From Pyropia haitanensis (lineage: Eukaryota; Rhodophyta; Bangiophyceae; Bangiales; Bangiaceae): a stretch of DNA of 64,000 nt. A program made the translations under genes and the position numbers. Of this stretch, positions 22,416 through 32,200 are shown piece by piece (position 1 is the first letter of the stretch; every line of letters starts with the position of its first letter). The stretch spans positions 4,271,866 to 4,335,865 of the forward strand of contig SDUX01000001.1 of NCBI GenBank assembly GCA_008729055.1, in the 5' to 3' direction. Below the pieces are notes generated by a model that saw only the letters and a list, made by a program, of their open reading frames with translations, was not told the DNA's origin and made no database searches.

Positions 22416-22705
22416 GCAGCAGCGGCGGCGGCGGCAGCGGCGGCAGCGGCACGGGAGTGAGCGCAACGGCGGGCGGCGCGGCGGCGGCCGACGGTCGGCG
22501 GGCCCCCCCGACGCCGCCGCACGGCGGGGACGCGTTTGCCGCCACCGTCGAGGCCATCCGCGACGAGCTGTTCCGCGTCGGCGTGTACCCGCGGTACCGG
22601 CTGACCGCCGACGGCGACGCCGCGCCGGGGCGCACCGACCGGCGGGGGCGGTCAGCGGCCGAGGCGGGGCGGCGGGGGGTGGCTGGCGGGCGTCACCATG
22701 GGTAA
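19266..22705 (+). CDS. long disordered protein with C-terminal KA1-like domain
   Basis: The first 700 or so codons are Ser/Pro/Gly/Ala-rich with few ordered segments, the clearest being FDGWSGDPIPSDQEDDFYSS and ADDLRHLFEPGPYAREAVGW (about 20685-20840). The frame changes at the C-run 21487-21498; downstream homology-like order resumes with VSARLAATLVESMDRHRGDP and RRRISNLLPFSR. The last 220 codons resemble a kinase-associated KA1 domain: TTRCLVDALTTLGIAHAAAE, LRVEVAGVPHRRLARVTFQR, then AFAATVEAIRDELFRVGVYP, i.e. the alpha-beta pattern ending in VxFxR followed by an amphipathic helix. KA1 domains bind acidic lipids and usually end AMPK/MARK-type kinases, yet no kinase motifs (HRD, DFG) were found upstream. 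The KA1 call is an inference from pattern. Ala tracts come from GCC repeats. Confidence 0.5.
20926..20988 (+). repeat. (GCC)n triplet array encoding poly-Ala
   Basis: An almost uninterrupted GCC array of about 20 units lies inside the KA1-like gene and adds a poly-Ala stretch. It is a likely length-variable site. Confidence 0.8.
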
Positions 22706-23400
22706 GGGTGGAGGGGTGGGTGGACGGGTGGGGAGAGGTGGGCCCACGCTGCTCCCCAGCACACCCTGACGCCCCCTGTGAGTAGTTGGTGAGTGTGGGT
22801 GAGTAGGGTAGGGGGGAGGGGGGGGGGGGGGGGGGGGGAGGCGGGGGATGATGACCGGCATGCGCCGCTGGTAGGGATCGAGGGGGTGTGCGCTCGGTTG
22901 GCGGGGGGCGTGGCGACCAACAGGGTTAACTTTTCTTATAGACCGAGGTGGGAGCGGGGGAATGCCTAGGCGGGCGCGGAGGAATGGCAGAGGCGGCAAC
23001 TTTGGCTTGCAGCGGACGGGACGTGGGGGAGGAGCGGCGAGAGCAGGGGGGGAAAGGGGGGAAGACGCGTGGGGGAGCGCGCTGCGCTGTGCACGCACTC
23101 GCAGCGCGGCGCTGCACCGCTGACTGCGAGTGGTGGACCGGCGGCAGGGGCGCGGCGGGACGAGCCGTAGACACGCGACGCGACGCGACACCCAGCGGGG
23201 TGGCGCGCGTGCGAGGCGCCACCACCGGGTGGGGGGCGCCCGGCGGCGGCTCCCCCCCGCGCTGACAACGGGACACGGTGCACGGGGACGGGCGCGGGCG
23301 CTGACGGGGGGGGGGGGCGGGGGAGGCGGGCGGCGCGCGCGGCGGGCACGCGACGCGGCGGGGCGGACCCGCCGCTGCCGCCGCGCGCGCGGCGGGCGGG
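22706..23400. other. convergent intergenic region
   Basis: This lies between the 3' ends of the KA1-like gene (+) and the MBOAT gene (-). It contains a G-run block at 22811-22839 and a short lower-GC interval near 22915-22950. No gene or terminator signal is recognised. Confidence 0.4.
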
Positions 23401-24770
23401 TCAGCGCCGCGCGGCGCCGCGGGCGGCGGCCCACCACCGAAAGACGCGGGTGAGGTCCGCGAGCCCCCGGTCCCGCACGCCCAGCCGCACGACGGGCGGG
23501 AAGAACCAGGCGTCGGCGGTGGCGGCGAGGAAGGCGAGCGCCGCCACCCGTGCGGCGGCGGCGCCGCGGCGGCGGCACCCCCGCCGGCCGCCGCCACCGC
23601 CGCCGCCGCCGCCGCTGCCGCCGCCGCGGTGGGGCGCCGCCCAGCCGGCCGCGCGCTCCGCCACCACCGCCACGCCGTGGAGGCCAAAGAAGAGCAGCCA
23701 CTCGCCGCGGCTGCCGCCACCACCGCCGCCGCGGCCAGTGGCGGCGGCGGCGGCCAGGATCGCCTCGTGCGCGACGCCGCTGACGAGGAAGGTGGCGACC
23801 ACCGCCACCGCCGCGGGCGCCGCCGCCCGCACCGCCGCCGTGCGGCCGGCCTGGACGCGGCCGCCGCCGCCGCCGCCGCCGGTGCGGGCGGCCGCGTGGG
23901 GCGGCGCCCCCCCCCCCCCCACTCCCGCCCCTCCTCCCGCCCGCCGCGGCCCAACCAACGCAGCGCGTCGCGCACCGGCTCGTACACGCCGTGCCGCAGC
24001 AGCTGCGCGGCGGGCCGGTTCCACTGGCACCCCCAAAAGGCGGCCAGCGACGCGGGCGGCGACGGCGCCCCAAACGGCGGGTGCACCGCGAGGCCCGCCG
24101 CGGCCGCCACGGCCGTCGCCGTTGCCGTCACGGCCGTCGCGCCGCCCGCCGCGAGCGCCGCGTGGCCCGCCAGCGCCGCGCCGCGCGAGGCCGCGGCCGC
24201 CGCGGCCGGCGCCGCCGCGGCGGCGGCGGCCGCGGCGCGGGGGCCCACCTCGGCGCCGACGATGAGGCCGGCGACCGCGGCGGCGGCGGTCACCGCCGCG
24301 GCCGCGGCGCTTGTCAGTGGCGGCGTGCCCGCCGCCACGCTCCGCCGCGTCGCGTAGGCGGCGGGCAGGAGCAGCAGCACGCCGACGCGCGCGGGCGTGC
24401 ACGGCACGCCCGCGTGGGCGGCGTGGCCACACCCCGCCGCGTCCACGCCCGCGGCGTCGTCCGCCTGCCGGGCGGCCAGCGCGTCGACGCACTCGGCGCC
24501 CGGGCCGTAGCCCGCGAGCGCCGACGCGGCGCGCATCGGCACCCACCAAAGGCAGAGCGCGGCGGCGGTGAGCGACAGCGCCGCGTCGGTGGCGGGCGAG
24601 AAGGACCGCGACGCGGCGGTGGCGAGCGCGGGCGCCGCGGCGGGCGCCCACGCGGCGAGCCGCGCCGCGGGTGGCAGCCGCCGCCCGCCGCCGGCCGCCA
24701 CGGCCATCGCCCAGCCGACGGCGGCGGTGGTGCCGGCGGCAAGCGTCAGAAAGCCGGTGAGGGTCTCCAT
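23401..24770 (-). CDS. wax-synthase-type membrane-bound O-acyltransferase (MBOAT)
   Basis: Probably transfers a fatty acyl group to an alcohol in the ER, as plant wax synthases do; substrate unproven. Start ATG at 24770 gives METLTGFLTLAAGTTAAVGW, the first of many hydrophobic segments. The conserved core is FWGCQWNRPAAQLLRHGVYE (about 23990-24050), matching FWGRRWN..LR..VY.PVR of the family, then in a second frame ATFLVSGVAHEAILAAA with the catalytic His of the SG..HE motif, EWLLFFGLHGVAVVAERAAG, and the C-terminal DAWFFPPVVRLGVRD. The frame changes at the C-run 23908-23920 between the Trp-rich motif and the His motif, so one extra or missing C explains it. Total about 456 codons, the usual size for the family is about 340-380; the excess is low-complexity loop. 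It is divergent from the next gene. Confidence 0.72.
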
Positions 24771-25456
24771 TTCAGGAAAGTGGGGATTGGGGAGGGCAAG
24801 GGGGGGGCGGCCTGGGAGCGGGGGTGGCGAGGAGGCTGGGGCGAAGACGAGAGTGGGTGGTGGGACGGGCGCGTGGATGCTCTCGGTCAGTGACCTCCGT
24901 GGTGGTATGGATGATAGACGGCGACTGCCGCCAGCTGGCGGCAAGAAAACGACGGGGCGTTCGAGGGCGCGCAGTGGCGTCTCAAACAAGCGGACGTGCG
25001 GGCATCGAATTTTTGCCGCAGTCAGCGGTGGGGACGACATCACCTGGTAGGCGATCATCGCCAGTCGCCACGAGGCTGTCGGCGAACATTGGAAACGGAC
25101 CCATAGAATAGTATTGGTGTACGATTTCGGTGCACTTGATTATTGATACAGTTCTGGAGGAAATCTTGTCTTCTGTATTGTGTATGAAAAGACTTGAACC
25201 CAAACTGTTTGCCAACTGCCTCTCGTCTTTTGCACGATCAATTGTCCACCGACTGTTGGCGATGGGATGAGGAATAGTGTTTGAGCTGACGATGGCAGCG
25301 GTCGCGCCAGATCGGGACAAGCCGATGGGGACGGTTTGGGCGTCCTCGACCCGCTCGCCGCCCCAGCAACCGCGTGTCGCCCCGCCCCCGCCCCTCCCCG
25401 CCCGTCCCCGGCCGTGCGTCCCCGCCGCGCGCCGCCACACCGGTGTGGCCACTGCT
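24771..25456. promoter_or_regulatory. bidirectional intergenic region between MBOAT and MoCF genes
   Basis: The two genes are transcribed away from each other, so both promoters should lie here. GC falls sharply at 25090-25290 (for example TTGATTATTGATACAG at 25136-25151), the most AT-rich spot for many kilobases. No exact TATA box or initiator can be assigned. Confidence 0.4.
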
Positions 25457-25568
25457 ATGGTCGCCCCCGCGTTTGTCGTTCCCCCCATCCTCCCCCGCCT
25501 CGCCGCCGGCGGCGTCTGCCACTGGGCCCGCCGCGGGCCGGCGGTGGGGGCGGCGGCCGGGCGGCGCG

Positions 25569-25608
<40 letters not shown>

Positions 25609-26824
25609 AATGGCGACCCCCCCTCCATCCCCCCCCCCCCAGGGGCGTCCCCCCCCTCCCCCTTGGGGTCCCCCGCCGCCGCGGGTTCCCCCCTCCCCCC
25701 CCTTCGTCCTCCGCCTCCCCCCCCCCCCTGGCAAGCGCCGCGCGCGCCCGACCGCGGCGGCCATCATCATTGGCGACGAGGTGCTCACCGGCAAGGTGCT
25801 CGACACCAACTCGCACCACCTGGCGCGTGCGCTCTTTGACGCGGGCGTGTCGCTGACGCGCATCGAGGTCATCCCGGACGTGCCCGCCACCATCACCGCC
25901 GCCGTTGCGCGCGCGTCCGCCGCGCACGCGCACGTCTTTACGTCGGGCGGCATTGGGCCGACGCACGATGACGTGACGTACGCGGCGGTGGCGGCCGCGT
26001 TTGGCCTCCCCACCGCCCCGTGCGCGGCGGTGCTCGAGCGGATGGCCGCGCTGCAGCCAGAGGTGGACTGGACGGTGCCCGCCCGCGCGCGGATGGCCGA
26101 GCTGCCCGCCCCGTGCGACCTCCGCTGGACCGACGGCCTGTGGGTGCCGACCGCGGTGGTGGGCGGCAACGTGTACGTCCTGCCGGGCGTGCCGTCGCTC
26201 TTTCGGCGCATGCTCGCGGGGCTCCTCCCGACGCTCGGCGGCGTCGGCGCGCTCGACCGGCGGGTCGTCTACACGACGCGGGGGGAAGGCTCCATCGCCG
26301 CCGCCCTCGCCGCCGTCGCCGCCGACTACCCCGACGTTGCCATTGGCAGCTACCCGCGGGTGGATGGGGGCGGCGTTGCGGGGGATGTGGGGGGGGGGGG
26401 GCGGCCGACTGGCGCGTCCGCGTCACGGTCGAGGCGGAGGCGGGGCCGGGGGGGGTGGCCGACGCGGTCGCGGAGCGGGTGGTGGCCGCCACGGGGGGGG
26501 TGCTGGGCGACCTCGACGCCGCGCCGTCGGCCGCGGCGGTGGCCGCGGCGGGGGGGGGGGGGGGGGGGGGGGGGGCGCGTCGCCCCCGAGCGCTCCTTGA
26601 CGGCGGCCATAGTCGGGGGGCGGCGGCTAGTGGCGGCGGCGGCCCTCGGTGGGCAGCGTCAACGGGCACACCTTCAACGGGGAGACGTAGCGGCACCGCC
26701 GCTACCTGCGGCTGTTGGAAGGGGGCTCGTGCGAGTTGTCCAGCGGCGGGGGGGGGGGGGAGGACTTTGTGCTGCTCCACGAGGGGAGTGTGCACGCGAG
26801 CGCACGGGTGTGCCGGGCGTGTAG
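25457..26824 (+). CDS. MoCF_biosynth/CinA-like domain protein (FAD-synthase N-terminal type)
   Basis: The domain is shared by molybdopterin-binding enzymes, bacterial CinA and the N-terminal half of eukaryotic FAD synthases. Start at 25457 (MVAPAFVVPPILPRLAAGG) is chosen because it gives an Arg/Ala-rich, acid-poor leader that could target an organelle; an ATG at 25610 is possible. The core is clear: AAIIIGDEVLTGKVLDTNSH, IEVIPDVPATITAAVARA, VFTSGGIGPTHDDVTYAAVA (GGxGPTxDD ligand-binding loop) and VYVLPGVPSLFRRML. Near the G-run at 26391-26402 the sense passes to another frame (ADWRVRVTVEAEAGPGGVAD), and a second G-run at 26551-26574 again obscures it, so the exact C-terminus is not settled. 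No PAPS-reductase-like second half is visible, which favours a CinA-like stand-alone protein. Confidence 0.72.
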
Positions 26825-28220
26825 GACAAAACAGGCACGTGACGAGGTGTTGGTGGGCGCCGCCCGCGGCCAACCCGCGGCGGCCGTGAAGCGACGCGAC
26901 GCAGAGCGCAACACGGCGCCAAAACGAGACGTTGCGCGCGCGCGGCCTGGGCCCGAGCACCCGCGGCAACGGCGGCGTGCTCAGACTGCCGGCGGCAACC
27001 GTGGCGGCGGCGGCGACGACGCGGGCGGCGTCGAGGCGCGCCGCTCCCCCCGCCGCGCGCCGCCGCCACGGGGGCTGCGGCTGGGAGCGCCCCCCCCCTG
27101 GTCGGTCCGCGCGCCGGGGCGGGAGCGATTGCCCGCACCCGCCGACAAGGCCGCGGCCGGCGCCGCCGCGGTGGCCGCCGCCACGGACGCGCACGCGTTG
27201 CACCGGGCGGCGCGCGTGGGCTTTGGCAGCGGCGGGCGACATGGTCAGCGCTGGGAGGCGGCGCGGGCCACGAGCACGACCCGCGTGGACCACGCAGCGG
27301 GGCGTGTTATATCGGGCACGGCGCCTTGCGTGCATGAATTTCGAGCCCACAACGACCATGACCGCCACCGCTGTGGCAACAGTGGCTGGGAATATCCTGA
27401 AATGGGTGGGCGTGGTGGCCTCCGCCCCCCCAATCCCAACCCCACCGACGGTTGCGCCCACACAGACACGGATCTCGGCGTGGCCTCGGCCGCGCAGCGC
27501 CACGTTGACCAGCCGCGCTCCCCCTTATTCTCCCCGCCAGCCCCACCCCCCCCCCCACCCCCTCGCCGCAATTGCGCTGCCACACTGCCGCGGCGGCGGG
27601 CAGCCGGGTTTGCCCCCCCACCGGCGGCGACGCCCACCCGCGGCGGGCCAATGGGGTGTCAACGGGGCACCCCCACGGCGGGCCGCCGCGCCCCTCTCTC
27701 GCCGTGCAAACGTTGGTTGTCGGGCGGGCGCACGGGTGGGGTCTGACACGGCGGCGCGCTCCAGCGGCACGGGTGCGTCGCGGCCGAGGGCGGCAGCGGC
27801 GGCGGGCCCCCCCCCCCTGCACCAGCGTGGTGGTCGGTTCGGCCCGCCGACCGGTGTAGCGGCAGCGGCGGTCGCGACCGCCGCGGCGGCGGCGCCGCCA
27901 CGGTCGCGCCGCCGCGCGCTGCGCCACGCACCGCCGGGGGGGGGAGGGGGGAGGCGCACCACGCGTGCGCTGACGCTGCTCGCCGCCGCCGCCACCGCAC
28001 CGGCCGCCGCCCCTCCCCCCCCCTGCCGCCCCTTCACCCCCCCTCCCCCTCTGCCGTGCGGCTGCCGTTCTGGACGTGGCGGCTGGGGTGGGCGTGGTGG
28101 CACTGCGCCGGGTCTGACGGGCGCGGGAGCGCCGCGCCGCCCCCCCCCCCCCCCCCCCCCCCCCGACCTCGCCGTCACCCCCCCCCCTGTCCCGCGGCGG
28201 CTCCTCTCTGTCGCGTCCCC
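26825..28220. other. intergenic, upstream of the EB1 gene
   Basis: GC-rich with a lower-GC pocket at 27300-27420 that includes GTTATATCGGG (27305-27315). C-runs are dense at 28140-28165. Open frames on both strands lack domains. The pocket may contain the EB1 promoter. Confidence 0.35.
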
Positions 28221-29432
28221 ATGGCGTCCGACACGCCGGCTCCCCCCTCCAACGCGTTCCGCACCTACTATGTCGGCCGCGCGGAGCTGCTGTCGTGGGT
28301 CAACGCCGAGCTCGGCCTGGCCGGCACCCCCGCCGCGTACACGGCCATCCGGCAGGTGCGGACGGGCGTCGCGGCGTGCCGGCTGCTCGCCCGGCTCGCG
28401 CCCGGCACAGTCGCGGCGGCGGCGGTGGTGGACCCAGCCGAGGAGCCGCACCTGGCGGTGGCCAACTGGAAGCGCTTCCAGCGGGGGCTCGCCGTCGCGG
28501 GCTCGCCCCGCACGTTTGACATCCAGCGGCTGGTCGACGGGCTGCCCACCGACTGCCTCGACCTCCTCCAGTGGCTCTACGCGTATGCCAATACCGAGGT
28601 ACCGTCGTGGGGGGGGGGGGGGGGGGGGCCGGGGGGGGCGGCGCTGGTGGCGCCGGCCTGTCAACGCCGGGCGCGTCGACGCCGACGCTGCCGTCGGCGC
28701 ACCGCGGCCGGCCGCCGTCGACGCCCGGCACGTCCACGCCGTCGGCACGGTCGTCGCTAAGCCGGCGGAGCAGCTTTGCGGGCGCGCTGCCGCGGTCGGC
28801 GTCGCCCGCAACGGCCGCCACCGCCGGCAGTGCCGGCGGCCGTCGGCCGCCGTCGTGGGGCGCCGCCGCCCGCCCCGGCGGTGCCACCGCCCCCTCGTCG
28901 GGCGCGTCAACGCCGTCGGGGATGCGGTCGCCGGCGCTGCGGCGGCGGCTGACCCCGTCGCTTGGCGGGCGCCCGTTTGGTGCCACCCCGCCCGGCCGCT
29001 TTGGCGCGCCGCCCCGGCCCGCGGCCGCGGCGGGTGGCGCCACGTCGGCGCCGCCGGCCCACCGCCGCGCGGCGTCGGTGGCGGCGACGCCGCCAGAGTC
29101 GCCGCGGGGGCTCGGCGGCCACCGGGGGGCGGCCGCCGCGTCGGCGCCGCCGGCCCACCGCCGCTCCGCGTCGGTGGCCAACACGCCGCCCGAGTCCCCG
29201 GGGGGCCTCGTCGCCCGCCGGGGGGGGGTGCCGCCGCCGCCGTGTTGGCACCGCCCCTGCACCTCAGCGACGGGCGGGGGGTGGCGGGGGGGGGGGGGGA
29301 GGGGGGCGGGTGGGCGGCTCCACCCCAGTGTCGCCACGCGCGCTGTCGCGGGGGGGGTGGGGGGAGCGCCGCCGCGGGTGGCCACCTTTGTTGGGCGCGG
29401 CTGCCGTGGGGAGCGGCGGTGGTGACGGCGGC

Positions 29433-29481
<49 letters not shown>

Positions 29482-30965
29482 GGGGCACCGGCAGTGGCAG
29501 CGGCAACCGCGGGCCGTCGGGACGCCTGGGGCCACTGCCCAGGGCCGCCGGGGGGGGAAGCGGCATCCCCGCGGCGGCGGCCCGCGGGCCGACGTCGGGG
29601 ATCCCGCGCTCCGCGTCGGCCGCCGCGTTGCCGCAGCGGCGGCTGGCGTCCCCGCCACTCGCTCTGCCCGCCGAGGCGGTGGCGCGCGCGGGCGTCGACG
29701 ACCGGCTGTGGGCGCAGCCGTGGCCGGGGGTCACCCTTGGCGCGACGGGTGCTACCGGCGGTGAGGGGGGTGGGGTGGGTGGCGGCGGCCCGCACCCAGC
29801 GCCACGGCGGTTGGAGTTTGGTGGCGGCAATGGCGGCGGCGCCGCCGGGGGGGAGTTTTACCCCGACGGGGAGGCCGGCAGGGCGGGCGCGGATGGTGCC
29901 GTCTCCCCCGTCTCCCCGGACGAGTCGGCGTGCCTCGACCCGCTGCTGGCGGCGGGCGCCGCCGGCGGCGCCGACACGGAGCTGCTCGCTCCGCCCTGGG
30001 CGCACGACGACGACGACGACGGCGGCGGCGGCGCGGGCGCCACCCCCTCCGCCTGGCCATCGTCCGTGGCGGAGGAGGCGCCGTCGCCGCCGCCGCCGCC
30101 GCCGCCGATCGACCTGCGCGCCGACCTGGCGGCTGCGTCGGCCCGCGTCGTCGCCGCCGAGGCGCGGTCGCGGGCGCTCGCGGCGGAGCTGGCGGCGGAA
30201 AAGTCGGCGCTCCGCGCCGCGGTGGGCGCCTCGGCGGTGCACTTTCGGGCTGTGACGGCGGTTCAGGCGCTGCTGCGCGGCGAGGCAGACGCGGCGATCC
30301 GCGGCGGCGCGTTTTTCCGCGCCGTCCGCGACGCGGTGGACGGCGTCGTTGGCACCGCCGACGGCGGCGCGGCAACGGCGGGCGCGCGTGACCAGCGGGG
30401 GGCGGGGGCACCCGATACGGAGGGGGAGAAGGGAGGGGGTGGAGGCGTGCGTGGCGGCGGCGCCGCGCCGCCCCTCTCGCTGGCGCGCCCGGCTGGGGGG
30501 TGCCCTGCCGACGCACCTCCGCCCACAACCGCGGCGGACCGGTCTCACGTACTCGGGCTGGACCTGGCGGCGGCGGCGGCGTCGTCAGCGACGACGGCAA
30601 CGACGGCGGCAACGGCGGCGGCTGGCAGCCGGCCCGGCGGCGCCAAGCCGCCCGCCGAGGAGGCGTCCCCCACGGGTGTGCTGCTCGGCGGCGCGCCCGG
30701 CTCGCCGCGCGCCGTTGCCGCCGCGCGGGTGCCGCTGCCCGTGTCGCCACGGCCGCCGCCACCCGCCGCGGTGGCGGCCGCCGCCGCACCCGCCGCGGCG
30801 GTCGGCGCGGGGGGGGCCGCCGCCGCCGCGGCGGCCGCGCGCGCGACCGCCGCGGCGGCGGCGGCGACCGCCGCGGCGGCGGCAGCCGCGGCGGCGGCGG
30901 CGCGGCCACTGTCGGCGAGTGCCGCGGACGGGTCTGCGCGGGATGGCGCCGCGCTGTGTGGGTGA
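28221..30965 (+). CDS. EB1-family microtubule plus-end-tracking protein, strongly enlarged
   Basis: EB1 binds growing microtubule ends through an N-terminal calponin-homology domain and recruits partners through a C-terminal coiled coil (EBH). Start ATG at 28221. CH domain: TYYVGRAELLSWVNAELGL, VRTGVAACRLLARLAPG, VANWKRFQRGLAVAGSPRTF, DIQRLVDGLPTDCLDLLQWL, all in the family's order. A G-run at 28608-28628 shifts the frame into a Ser/Thr/Pro-rich linker with repeats such as PPAHRRAASVAATPPESP and PPAHRRSASVANTPPESP. G-runs at 29220-29227 and 29287-29298 lead to the third frame, which has DLRADLAAASARVVAAEARS, then SAVHFRAVTAVQALLR and FFRAVRDAVDGVV, aligning with the EBH coiled coil and four-helix end. 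An Ala/Pro tail of about 200 codons follows. About 900 codons against roughly 270-330 for typical EB1. Confidence 0.75.
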
Positions 30966-32200
30966 GGGGGCGTTGGCTGGTGGAGGTGGGGGGGGGGCAC
31001 TCTGCCACGGCGCTGGATGCCCCGCTCCCACCTACGCTCCCCCTTTTTCGCCTCGCCCTGCCTCCCCACCACTTTTGCACGCAGGGTGCCTCCCGGGCGG
31101 CTCGCCCCTGTCCTCCTCTTTTGGTTGGGTGCATAGTGGGGGGCCAGTGGGCTCCGGGTAGGTGGGGATGGCGGCAGGGGTAGATTGCCGGCTTCACGGC
31201 GGTTCCCCCGCGTGTATAGGTTGGCTCGGTGGGGGGCTGGCCGCCAGCGCGCACCGGTGTTTTGAGCTGGCACTCGTACGCGCCGCGGCTGTTGCGGTCG
31301 TGCGCACGTCTGCGTCCCCTTACCCCCCCCCCTTTTTCCCCTTCCCTTTCAGAGCATCGCAGTGCTGGGGCGCACCCGCCGCCGCGACGACGGCGCCCAT
31401 GGCAGCGACGGCAGAGGCGGCGGTGGCGGTGGCGGTGGCGGTAGTGCCGGCGGTCGCGAACGCTGTGGGCGTGGCGGTAACGGTAACGGTGGCGGTGGCA
31501 GTGTCGGTGGCGGTAGCGGTGGCGGTGTCGGTGGCGATGGCGGTGGCGATGGCGGTGGCGGTAGCGGTGGCGGTGGCGGTGGCGGTGGCGGTGGCGGTGG
31601 CGGTGGCGGTGGCGGTGGCGGTTGTGGGCGCTGCAGGTCGCCGTCGCGCGGGCCCGCCCTCCCCACCTGTGGACCCCTCCCTTGTGAACTCCACCCTTGG
31701 CACACCCTCCGCACCGCGCGCGTTCGCGCCGGTGGTCGTCGATTACGAGACGCGCCTGCCCGGCGTTGACACTGGATTGAGGAGTGGCTGGGGAGGGGAT
31801 GCAGCGGGCGGCACGTGGGAGAGAGAGCAAACGAACAATGGGGGCGGCGGCGGCAGCAGGCGACCGTCCGATAGAGACGTAGGGGTGGGGGCGGTGCGGG
31901 ATGGTGCGGGGGCGACACGCGGGACAGGAGCAAAAAGGAAAAAAACACGTCTCGTAGAGCGGCGCTCCACACCGTGGAGGGCAGGCAGGCAGGCCCAACC
32001 AGCTTATCCGGCCAGACCCGTCCTCCCGGTCTCGCCCCCCTGCAAAGTGAGTCTCTCCCACAGCAGGCCCAGCCCTTCTCCCGTCCGCCGTCGTCCTCCC
32101 TCGCTCCCCCCTACCCCTCACCCCCTCCCCGCCAAAAACTCGCTTGCCTCACACCCCCCCCCCCCGCTCCCCACCCTTCTCACACGCCCCCCCCCCCGAC
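30966..32200. other. convergent spacer between EB1 and TAF4
   Basis: Contains the hexanucleotide array listed separately. Elsewhere it is C- or G-rich with no recognisable gene; 32040-32200 is pyrimidine-rich on the plus strand, which is the presumed 3' UTR side of TAF4. Confidence 0.4.
31420..31625 (+). repeat. (GGTGGC)n hexanucleotide array with variants
   Basis: About 200 bp of GGTGGC units with GGTAGC, GGTGTC and GATGGC variants; the last 70 bp are almost pure. Reading gives Val-Ala, Gly-Gly or, on the other strand, Arg-His/Thr-Ala dipeptide polymers, so frames through it are not evidence of a gene. Confidence 0.85.

Noticed and set aside
26932..30255. 1107-codon plus-strand open frame over the EB1 locus
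   Set aside because: Out of frame with the CH and EBH domains, Arg/Pro/Ala-rich, no conserved motif.
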